A DNA stretch of 64,000 nucleotides, from positions 49,358,784-49,422,783 of the forward strand of contig OX326959.1 of the NCBI GenBank assembly GCA_946800325.1, given 5' to 3'. The notes beneath the pieces are model-generated. The model saw nothing but the letters and a program-made list of their open reading frames with translations. It searched no databases and was not told where the DNA came from. The stretch's first letter is position 1; the number at the start of each line of letters is the position of its first letter. The translations under genes and the position numbers were made by a program. Positions 53,985 through 64,000 of this stretch are shown here, in pieces. This DNA comes from Luzula sylvatica (taxonomy: Eukaryota > Streptophyta > Magnoliopsida > Poales > Juncaceae).

Positions 53985-56900
53985 ATCAAAAACTGAAGTC
54001 TAACACCTTCAAAAATATCAATTATCATTTTTTCTAAAAAAGACCAAAATAGTTGTCTAAAATGAGCAAAATACTTCATTTTTCATGATTTCCTCAAAAA
54101 ATTCCTTGATTGAAGACAAACTCATACAAATTTCAATTTTTCCAATTTTTTGCAAAAAATAAAAAACTGGAGTCTAACACCTTCAAAAATATCAATTATC
54201 ATTTTTTCTAAAATAGACCAAAATAGTTCTCTAAAATGAACAAAATACTTCATTTTTCATGTTTTTCTCAAAAAACTCCGGGATTGAAGACTAACACATA
54301 CAAATTTCTATTTTTCCTATTTTTTTCATAAAATCAAAAACTGAAGTCTAACACCTTCAAAAATATCAATTATCATTTTTTCTAAAAAAGCCCAAAATAG
54401 TTCTCTAAAATGAGCAAAATACTTCATTTTTCATGTTTTTCTCAAAAAACTTCGTGATTGAACACTAACACATACAAATTTCTATTTTGCCTATTTTTTG
54501 CAAAAAATCAAAAACTGAAGTCTAACACCTTCAAAAATATCAATTATCATTTTTTCTAAAACAGTCCAAAATAGTTCTCTAAAATGAGCAAAATACTTCA
54601 TTTTTCATGTTTTTCTCAAAAAACTTCGTGATTGAAGACTAACACATACAAATTTCCATTTTTCCTATTTTTTGCATAAAATCAAAAACTGAAGTCTAAG
54701 ACCTTCAAAAATATCAATTATCATTTTTTCTAAAAAAGACCAAAATAGTTCTCTAAAATGAGCAAAATACTTCATTTTTCATGTTTTTCTCAAAAAATTC
54801 CGTGATTGAAGACTAACACATACAAATTTCTATTTTTCCATTTTTTTGCAAAAAATCAAAAATTGAAGTCTAACACCTTCAAAAATATCAATTATCATTT
54901 TTTTCTAAAAGAGTCAAATACTTCATTTTTCATGTTTTTCTAAAAAAACTTCGTGATTGAACACTAACACATACAAATTTCTATTTTGCCTATATTTTGC
55001 AAAAAATCAAAAACTGAAGTCTAACACCTTCAAAAATATCAATTGTCATTTTTTCTAAAAGAGTCCAAAATAGTTCTCTAAAATGAGCAAAATACTTCAT
55101 TTTTCATGTTTTTCTCAAAAAACTTCGTGATTGAAGACTAACACATACAAATTTCAATTTTTCCAATTTTTTGCAAAATATAAAACACTGAAGTCTAACA
55201 CCTTCCAAAATATCAATTATCATTTCTTCTAAAATAGACCAAAATAGTTCTCTAAATGAGCAAAATACTTCATTTTTCATGTTTTTCTCAAAAAACTCCG
55301 TGATTGAAGACTAACACATACAAATTTCTATTTTTCCTATTTTTTGCATAAAATCAAAAACTGAAGTCTAACACCTTCAAAAATATCAATTATCATTTTT
55401 TCTAAAAAAGACCAAAATAGTTCTCTAAAATGAGCAAAATACTTCATTTTTCATGATTTTCTCAAAAAATTCCTTGATTGAAGACTAACTCGTACAAATT
55501 TCAATTTTTCCAATTTTTTGCAAAAAATAAAAAACTGAAGTCTAACACCTTCAAAAATATAAATTATCATTTTTTCTAAAATAGACCAAAATAGTTCTCT
55601 AAAATGAGCAAAATACTTCATTTTTCATGTTTTTCTCAAAACACTCCGGGATTGAAGACTAACACATACAAATTTCTATTTTTCCTATTTTTATCATAAA
55701 ATCAAAAACTGAAGTCTAACACCTTCAAAAATATCAATTATCATTTTTTCTAAAAAAGACCAAAATAGTTCTCTAAAATGAGCAAAATTCTTCATTTTTC
55801 ATGTTTTGATCAAAAAATTCCGTTATTGAAGACTAACACATACAAATTTCTATTTTCCCAATTTTTTGCAAAAAATCAAAAATTGAAGTCTAACACCCTC
55901 AAAAATATCAATTATAATTTTTTCTAAAAAAGACCAAAATAGTTCTCTAAAATGAGCAAAATACTTCATTTTTCATTTTTTTCTCAAAAAATTCCGTGAT
56001 TGAAGACTAACACATACAAATTTCTATTTTTCCATTTTTTGCAAAAAATCAAAAACTGAAGTCTAACACCTTCAAAAATATCAATTATCATTTTTTTCTA
56101 AAAGAGTCAAATACTTCATTTTTCATGTTTTTCTAAAAAAACTTCGTGATTGAACACTAACACATACAAATTTCTATTTTGCCTATATTTTGCAAAAAAT
56201 CAAAAACTGAAGTCTAACACCTTCAAAAATATCAATTGTCATTTTTTCTAAAAGAGTCCAAAATAGTTCTCTAAAATGAGCAAAATACTTCATTTTTCAT
56301 GTTTTTCTCAAAAAACTTCGTGATTGAAGACTAACACATACAAATTTCAATTTTTCCAATTTTTTGCAAAATATAAAACACTGAAGTCTAACACCTTCCA
56401 AAATATCAATTATCATTTTTTCTAAAATAGACCAAAATAGTTCTCTAAATGAGCAAAATACTTCATTTTTCATGTTTTTCTCAAAAAACTCCGTGATTGA
56501 AGACTAACACATACAAATTTCTATTTTTCCTATTTTTTGCATAAAATCAAAAACTGAAATCTAACACCTTCAAAAATATCAATTATCATTTTTTTCTAAA
56601 TGAGTCCAAAATAGTTCTCCAAAATGAGCAAAATACTTCATTTTTCATGTTTTTCTCAAAAAACTTCGTGATTGAAGAATAACACATACAAATTTCAATT
56701 TTTCCAATTTTTTGCAAAATATAAAAAACTGAAGTCTAACACCTTCAAAAATATCAATTATCATTTTTTCTAAAATAGACCAAAATAGTTCTCTAAAATG
56801 AGCAAAATACTTCATTTTTCATGTTTTTCTCAAAACACTCCGGGATAGAAGACTAACACATACAAATTTCTATTTTTCCTATTTTTATCATAAAATCAAA

Positions 56901-59900
56901 AACTGAAGTCTAACACCTTCAAAAATATCAATTATCATTTTTTCTAAAAAAGACCAAAATAGTTCTCTAAAATGAGCAAAATTCTTCATTTTTCATGTTT
57001 TGATCAAAAAATTCCGTTATTGAAGACTAACACATACAAATTTCTATTTTTCCTATTTTTTGCATAAAATCAAAAACTTAAGTCTAACACCTTCAAAAAT
57101 ATCAATTATCATTTTTTTCTAAAAAAGACCAAAATAGTTCTCTAAAATGAGCAAAATAATTTATTTTTCATGTTTTTCTGAAAAAACTCCGGGATTGAAG
57201 ACTAACAAATTTCTATTTTTCCTATTTTTTGCATAAAATCAAAAACTTAAGTCTAACACCTTCAAAAATATCAATTATCATTTTTTTCTAAAAAAGACCA
57301 AAATAGTTCTCTAAAATGAGCAAAATAATTTATTTTTCATGTTTTTCTTAAAAAAATGCGGGATTGAAGACTAACAAATTTCTATTTTTCCTATTTTTTG
57401 CTTAAAATCAAAAACTGAAGTCTAACACCTTCAAAAATATCAATTATCATTTTTTTCTAAAAGAGTCCAAAATAGTTCTCTAAAATGAGCAAAATACTTC
57501 ATTTTTCATGTTTTTCTCAAAAAACTTCGTGATTGAAGACTAACACATACAAATTTCTATTTTGCCTATTTTTTGCAAAAAATCAAAAACTGAAGTCTAA
57601 CACCTTCAAAAATATCAATTTTCATTTTTTCTAAAAAAGACCAAAATAGTTCTCTAAAATGAGCAAAATACTTCATTTTTCATGTTTTTCTTAAAAAACT
57701 CCGGGATTGAAGACTAACAAATTTCTATTTTTCCTATTTTTTGCATAAAATCAAAAACTGAAATCTAACACCTTCAAAAATATCAATTATCATTTTTTTC
57801 TAAATGAGTCCAAAATAGTTCTCCAAAATGAGCAAAATACTTCATTTTTCATGTTTTTCTCAAAAAACTTCGTGATTGAAGAATAACACATACAAATTTC
57901 AATTTTTCCAATTTTTTGCAAAATATAAAAAACTGAAGTCTAACACCTTCAAAAATATCAATTATCATTTTTTCTAAAATAGACCAAAATAGTTCTCTAA
58001 AATGATCAAAATACTTCATTTTTCATGTTTTTCTCAAAAAACTCCGGGATTGAAGACTAACACATACAAATTTCTATTTTTCCTATTTTTTGCATAAAAT
58101 CTAAAAGTGAAGTCTAACACCTTCAAAAATATCAATTACCATTTTTTCTAAAAAAATCCAAAATAGTTCTCTAAAATGAGCAAAATACTTTATTTTTCAT
58201 GTTTTTCTTAAAAAAATGCGGGATTGAAGACTAACAAATTTCTATTTTTCCTATTTTTTGCATAAAATCAAAAACTGAAGTCTAACAACTTCAAAAATAT
58301 CAATTATCAATTTTTTCTAAAAGAGTCCAAAATAGTTCTCTAAAATGAGCAAAATACTTCATTTTCATGTTTTTCTCAAAAAACTCCGGGATTGAAGACT
58401 AACACATACAAATTTCTATTTTTTCAATTTTTTGCAAAAAATCAAAACCTGAAGTCTAACACCTTCAAAAATATCAATTATCATTTTTTTCTAAAAAAGA
58501 CCAAAATAGTTCTCTAAAATGAGCAAAATACTTCATTATTCATGTTTTTTCTCAAAAAATTCCGTGATTGAAGACTAACACATACAAATTTCTATTTTTC
58601 CAATTTTTTGAAAAAAATCAAAAACTGAAGTCTAACACCTTCAAAAATATCAATTATCATTTTTACTAAAAAAGACCAAAATAGTTCTCTAAAATTAGCA
58701 AAATACTTCATTTTTCATGTTTTTCTAGAAAAACTCCGGGATTGAAGACTAACACATACAAATTTCTATTTTTCCTATTTTTTTGCATAAAATCAAAAAC
58801 TGAAGTCTAACACCTTCAAAAATATCAATTATCATTTTTTCTAAAAAAGACCAAAATAGTTGTCTAAAATGAGCAAAATACTTCATTTTTCATGATTTCC
58901 TCAAAAAATTCCTTCATTGAAGATAAACTCATACAAATTTCAATTTTTCCAATTTTTTGCAAAAAATAAAAAACTGAAGTCTAACACCTTCAAAAATATC
59001 AATTTTCATTTTTTCTAAAATAGACCAAAATAGTTCTCTAAAATGAACAAAATACTTCATTTTTCATGTTTTTCTCAAAAAATTCCGGGATTGAAGACTA
59101 ACACATACAAATTTCTATTTTTCCTATTTTTTTCATAAAATCAAAAACTGAAGTCTAACACCTTCAAAAATATCAATTATCATTTTTTCTAAAAAAGCCC
59201 AAAATATTTCTCTAAAATGAGAAAAATACTTCATTTTTCATGTTTTTCTCAAAAAACTTCGTGATTGAACACTAACACATACAAATTTCTATTTTGCCTA
59301 TTTTTTGCAAAAAATCAAAAACTGAAGTCTAACACCTTCAAAAATATCAATTATCATTTTTTTCTAAAATAGACCAAAATAGTTCTCTAAAATGAGCAAA
59401 ATACTTCATTTTTCATGTTTTTCTCAAAAAACTCAGGGATTGAAGACTAACACATACAAATTTCTATTTTTCCTATTTTTTGCATAAAATCAAAAACTGA
59501 AGTCTAAGACCTTCAAAATATCAATTATCATTTTTTCTAAAAAACACCAAAATAGTTCTCTAAAATGAGCAAAATACTTCATTTTTCATGTTTTTCTCAA
59601 AAAATTCCGTGATTGAAGACTAACACATACAAATTTCTATTTTTCCAATTTTTTGCAAAAAATCCAAAATTGAAGTCTAACACCCTCAAAAATATCAATT
59701 ATCATTTTTTCTAAAAAGGACCAAAATAGTTCTCTAAAATGAGCAAAATACTTCATTTTTCAGTTTTTTCTCAAAAAATTCCGTGGTTGAAGACTAACAC
59801 ATACAAATTTCTATTTTTCCAATTTTTCCAAAAAATCAAAAACTTAAGTCTAACACCTTCAAAAATATCAATTATCATTGTTTCTAAAAGTGTCCAAAAT

Positions 59901-60405
59901 AGTTCTCTAAAATGAACAAAATACTTCATTTTTCATGTTTTTCTCAAAAAATTCCGTGATTGAAGACTAACACATACAAATTTCTATTATTCCAATTTTT
60001 TGCAAAAATCAAAAACTGAAGTCTAACACCTTCAAAAATATCAATTATCATTTTTTCTAAAAGAGTCCAAAATAGTTCTCTAAAATGAGCAAAATACTTC
60101 ATTTTTCATGTTTTTCTCAAAAAACTTCGTGATTGAAGACTAACACATACAAATTTCTATTTTTCCTATTTTTTGCAAAAAATCAAAAACTGAAGTCTAA
60201 CACCTTCAAAAATATCAATTATCATTTTTTCTAAAAAAGACCAAAATAGTTCTCTAAAATGAGCAAAATACTTTATTTTTCATGTTTTTCTTAAAAAACT
60301 CCGGGATTGAAGACTAACAAATTTCTATTTTTCCTATTTTTTCCATAAAATCAAAAACTGAAGTCTAACACCTTCAAAAATATAAATTATCATTTTTTTC
60401 TAAAA
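53985..60405. repeat. Long duplication, copy 2 (about 6.4 kb)
   Basis: It repeats copy 1 without the extra 1194 bp and ends where AAATTAGCAAAATAC and TTTTTAATGTTTTCC appear (60427-60455), at which point copy 1 has ordinary sequence. Near-identity over about 6.4 kb makes this the longest recent duplication in the window. Internally it also contains a smaller repeat of order (CCTTGATT or CCTTCATT types near 54062, 55433 and 58868). Confidence 0.88.
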
Positions 60406-63400
60406 GAGTCCAAAATAGTTCTCTAAAATTAGCAAAATACTTCATTTTTAATGTTTTCCTCAAAAAACTTCGTGATTGAAGACTAACACATACAAATTTC
60501 AATTTTTCCAATTTTTTTCAAAAAATAAAAAACTGAAGTCTAACACCTTCAAAAATATCAATTATCATTTTTTCTAAAATAGACCAAAATAGTTCTCTAA
60601 AATGAGCAAAATACTTCATTTTTCATGTTTTTCTCAAAAAACTCCGGGATTGAAGACTAACACATACAAATTTCTATTTTTCCTATTTTCTGCATAAAAT
60701 CAAAAACTGAAGTCTAAGACCTTCAAAAATATCAATTATCATTTTTTCTAAAAAAGACCAAAATAGTTCTCTAAAATGAGCAAAATACTTAATTTTCATG
60801 TTTTTCTCAAAAAACTCCGGGATTGAAGACTAACACTTACAAATTTCTATTTTTCCAATTTTTTGCAAAAAATCAAAACCTGAAGTCTAACACCTTCAAA
60901 AATATCAATTATCATTTTTTTCTAAAAAAGACCAAAATAGTTCTCTAAAATGAGCAAAATACTTCATTATTCTTGTTTTTTCTCAAAAAATTCCGTGATT
61001 GAAGACTAACACATACAAATTTCTATTTTTCCAATTTTTTGAAAAAAATCAAAAACTGAAGTCTAACACCTTCAAAAATATCAATTATCATTTTTTCAAA
61101 AAAAGACCAAAATAGTTCTCTAAAATGAGCAAAATACTTCATTTTTCATGTTTTTCTAGAAAAACTCCGGGATTGAAGACTAACACATACAAATTTCTAT
61201 TTTTCCTATTTTTAGCATAAAATCAAAAACTGAAGTCTAACACCTTCAAAAATATCAATTATCATTTTTTCTAAAAAAGACCAAAATAGTTGTCTAAAAT
61301 GAGCAAAATACTTCATTTTTCATGATTTCCTCAAAAAATTCCATGATTGAAGACAAACTCATACAAATTTCAATTTTTCCAATTTTTTGCAAAAAATAAA
61401 AAACTAAAGTCTAACACCTTCAAAAATATCAATTATCATTTTTTTCTAAAATAGACCAAAATAGTTCTCTAAAATGAGCAAAATACTTCATTTTTCATGT
61501 TTTTCTCAAAAAACTCCGGGATTGAAGACTAACACATACAAATTTCTATTTTTCCTATTTTTCTCATAAAATCAAAAACTGAAGTCTAACACCTTCAAAA
61601 ATATCAATTATCATTTTTTCTAAAAAAGTCCAAAATAGTTCTCTAAAATGAGCAAAATACTTCATTTTTCATGTTTTTGTCAAAAAACTTCGTGATTGAA
61701 CACTAACACATACAAATTTCTATTTTGCCAATTTTTTGCAAAAAATCAAAAACTGAAGTCTAACACCTTCAAAAATATCAATTATCATTTTTTCTAAAAG
61801 AGTCCAAAATAGTTCTCTAAAATGAGCAAAATACTTCATTTTTCATGTTTTTCTCAAAAAACTTCGTGATTGAAGACTAACACATACAAATTTCTATTTT
61901 TCCTATTTTTTGCATAAAATCAAAAACTGAAGTCTAAGACCTTCAAAAATATCAATTCTCATTTTTTCTAAAAAAGACCAAAATAGTTCTCTAAAATGAG
62001 CAAAATACTTCATGTTTCATGTTTTTCTCAAAAAATTCCGTGATTGAAGACTAACACATACAAATTTCTATTTTTCCAATTTTTTGGAAAAAATCAAAAA
62101 TTGAAGTCTAACACCCTCAAAAATATCAATTATCATTTTTTCTAAAAAAGACCAAAATAGTTCTCTAAAATGAGCAAAATACTTTATTTTTCATGTTTTT
62201 CTTAAAAAACTCCGGGATTGAAGACTAACAAATTTCTATTTTTCCTATTTTTTCCATAAAATCAAAAACTGAAGTCTAACACCTTCAAAAATATAAATTA
62301 TCATTTTTTCCTAAAAGAGTCCAAAATAGTTCTCTAAAATGAGCAAAATACTTCATTTTTAATGTTTTCCTCAAAAAACTTCGTAATTGAAGACTAACAC
62401 ATACAAATTTCAATTTTTCCAATTTTTTTCAAAAAATAAAAAACTGAAGTCTAACACCTTCAAAAATATCAATTATCATTTTTTCTAAAATAGACCAAAA
62501 TAGTTCTCTAAAATGAGCAAAATACTTCATTTTTCACGTTTTTCTCAAAAAACTCAGGGATTGAAGACTAACACATACAAATTTCTATTTTTCCTATTTT
62601 TTGCATAAAATCAAAAACTGAAGTCTAAGACCTTCAAAAATATCAATTATCATTTTTTCTAAAAAACACCAAAATAGTTCTCTAAAATGAGCAAAATACT
62701 TCATTTTTCATGTTTTTCTCAAAAAATTCCGTGATTGAAGACTAACACATACAAATTTCTATTTTTCCAATTTTTTGCAAAAAATCCAAAATTGAAGTCT
62801 AACACCCTCAAAAATATCAATTATCATTTTTTCTAAAAAGGACCAAAATAGTTCTCTAAATTGAGCAAAATACTTCATTTTTCATTTTTTTCTCAAAAAA
62901 TTCCGTGGTTGAAGACTAACACATACAAATTTCTATTTTTCCAATTTTTCCAAAAAATCAAAAACTTAAGTCTAACACCTTCAAAAATATCAATTATCAT
63001 TGTTTCTAAAAGAGTCCAAAATAGTTCTCTAAAATGAACAAAATACTTCATTTTTCATGTTTTTCTCAAAAAATTCCGTGATTGAAGACTAACACATACA
63101 AATTTCTATTATTCCAATTTTTTGCAAAAAACAAAAATTGAAGTCTAACACCCTCAAAAATATCAATTATCATTTTTTCTAAAAAAGACCAAAATAGTTC
63201 TTTAAAATGAGCAAAATACTTCATTTTTCATGTTTTTCTCAAAAAATTCTGTGATTGAAGACTAACACATACAAATTTCTATTTTTTCAATTTTTGCAAA
63301 AAATCAAAAACTTAAGTCTAACACCTTCAAAAATGTCAATTATCATTTTTTCTAAAAGAGTCCAAAATAGTTCTCTAAAATCAGCAAAATATTTCATTTT

Positions 63401-64000
63401 TCAAGTTTTTCTCAAAAAACTTCGTGATTGAAGACTAACACATACAAATTTCTATTTTTCCTATTTTTTTGCAAAAAATCAAAAAATGAAGTCTAACACC
63501 TTCAAAAATATCAATTATCATTTTTTCTAAAAAAGACCAAAATAGTTCTCTAAAATGAGGAAAATACTTAATTTTTAATGTTTTTCTCAAACAATTCCGG
63601 GATTGAAGACTAACACATACAAATTTCTATTTTTCCTATTTTTTTGCATAAAATAAAAAACTGAAGTCTACCTTCAAAAATATCAATTATCATTTTTTTC
63701 TAAAAGAGTCCAAAATAGTTCTCTAAAATGAGCAAAATACTTCATTTTTCATGTTTTTCTCAAAAAACTTCGTGATTGAAGACTAACACATACAAATTTC
63801 TATTTTGCCTATTTTTGGCAAAAAATCAAAAACTGAAGTCTAACACCTTCAAAAATATCAATTATCATTTTTTCTAAAAGAGTCCAAAATAGTTCTCTAA
63901 AATGACCAAAATACTTCATTTTTCATGTTTTTCTCAAAAAACTTCGTGATTGAAGACTAACACATACAAATTTATATTTTTCCTACTTTTTGTAAAAAAT
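60406..64000. repeat. Terminal mosaic satellite block
   Basis: About 21 monomers. 60.8-61.8 kb follows the order of 58.4-59.3 kb (ACACTTACAAA, CATTATTCTTG, TTTCTAGAAAAAC, GATTTCC types) at about 2431. 62.5-63.1 kb follows 59.4-60.0 kb at offset 3121 (AACTCAGGGA 59430/62551). Private changes become more frequent toward the end: CATGTTTCATG near 62012, ATTGAGC near 62862, TAAAATCAGC near 63377, GTCTACCTTC near 63668, and TTTATATTTTTCCTACTTTTTG at the right end. The array continues past base 64000. Confidence 0.85.

Larger units (their letters stand above)
1..64000. repeat. AT-rich ~174-bp tandem satellite array filling the window
   Basis: The same unit recurs from the first base to the last. 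Landmarks such as TGAAGTCTAACACCTTCA and AGTTCTCTAAAATGAGC reappear every 169-175 bases. The first 18 unit starts, taking the GC of ATGAGCAAAA as base 1, are 1, 175, 350, 524, 693, 867, 1041, 1215, 1389, 1563, 1732, 1906, 2080, 2254, 2428, 2597, 2771 and 2945. All copies are in the same orientation, with no inversion, foreign insertion or unique spacer seen. About 370 monomers fit in the window. Stop triplets occur in all six frames of the reference unit, so there is no coding capacity. Monomer size, AT richness and higher-order structure are typical of eukaryotic centromeric or pericentromeric satellites. That location is inference, and I do not recognise the family or taxon. Confidence 0.98.

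Noticed and set aside
1..64000. Protein-coding genes or small ORFs
   Set aside because: The 174-bp unit is a multiple of three, so open frames could have extended through the array, but the reference unit has a stop triplet in each of the six frames (for example TGA at monomer positions 42 and 46 and TAA at 53 on the plus strand). What remains is shorter than about one monomer, repeats identically and shows no coding signal.
1..64000. CRISPR array
   Set aside because: The repeats are direct and regular, but the stretches between any conserved parts are themselves repeats, the period is 174 bp and there are no unique spacers or cas genes.
1..64000. Insertion sequence or retrotransposon within the array
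   Set aside because: I followed monomer landmarks through the window and found no gap larger than a normal unit. The only unusual units are shorter, not longer, and no terminal repeats or target duplications are visible.
1..64000. Mitochondrial, plastid or bacterial AT-rich DNA
   Set aside because: Organelle and bacterial genomes do not carry 64 kb of pure nucleosome-length satellite with higher-order repeats, and no organelle or bacterial gene is present.
1..64000. Telomeric repeats or array inversions
   Set aside because: No run of TTAGGG-, TTTAGGG- or TTAGG-like units is present, and every monomer I followed has the same orientation.
1..64000. Naming the satellite family or species
   Set aside because: The monomer does not match any satellite I can recall with confidence. 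Size and AT richness alone are shared by many plant and animal satellites, so a name would be a guess.
1..64000. T-runs as intrinsic terminators or TATA-like motifs as promoters
   Set aside because: T-runs and TATAAAA-like strings occur in most monomers as part of the AT-rich repeat, without GC stems, genes or other context.

Overview
The whole 64 kb window is one uninterrupted array of an AT-rich tandem satellite. I see no gene, RNA gene, transposon, CRISPR array, origin, or any other non-satellite sequence, and neither edge of the array is inside the window. The monomer is about 174 bp (roughly 24% GC in the copy I counted), and about 370 monomers lie head to tail in one orientation. Each monomer carries stop triplets in all six reading frames, so the short open frames mean nothing. 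A nucleosome-sized AT-rich monomer in multi-monomer higher-order repeats (HORs) points to nuclear heterochromatin of a eukaryote, most plausibly a centromeric or pericentromeric (possibly subtelomeric) block. I do not recognise the satellite family, so I cannot name the taxon or tell plant from animal.

The array is ordered at three scales. (1) Inside the monomer, three related sub-units of 57, 57 and 60 bp each begin CTAA, followed by a CAAA block, a T-tract and an A-rich tail. The 174-bp monomer is therefore an old, diverged trimer of a ~58-bp unit. (2) The monomer comes in many recognisable types, for example a 169-bp short form, a TTCGTG or TCCGGG or CCTTGATT centre, and an ATATAAAACAC tail. 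(3) Fixed strings of types form HORs whose lengths are whole numbers of monomers.

Layout: 1-7624 holds an 18-monomer HOR of 3118 bp (two full copies, then an 8-monomer contracted copy), with a nested six-monomer duplication. 7625-20389 is a heterogeneous stretch with internal offset duplications of 3985 and 3461 bp. About 20390-26820 is a 13-monomer HOR (2247 bp). 26821-31430 is an older, diverged copy of 8.3-12.9 kb. 31431-39869 is mixed and includes a diverged copy of about 13.7-17.5 kb. 39901-45780 is a 2940-bp (17-monomer) tandem duplication with only seven mismatches. About 46250-60405 is a long duplication with a 6539-bp offset, one copy carrying an extra 1194-bp (7-monomer) duplication. 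60406-64000 is a mosaic of related monomers.

Nothing here encodes a protein. The interest lies in the record of repeated recent local amplification (unequal exchange or replication-based copying in monomer register) over an older, diverged background.
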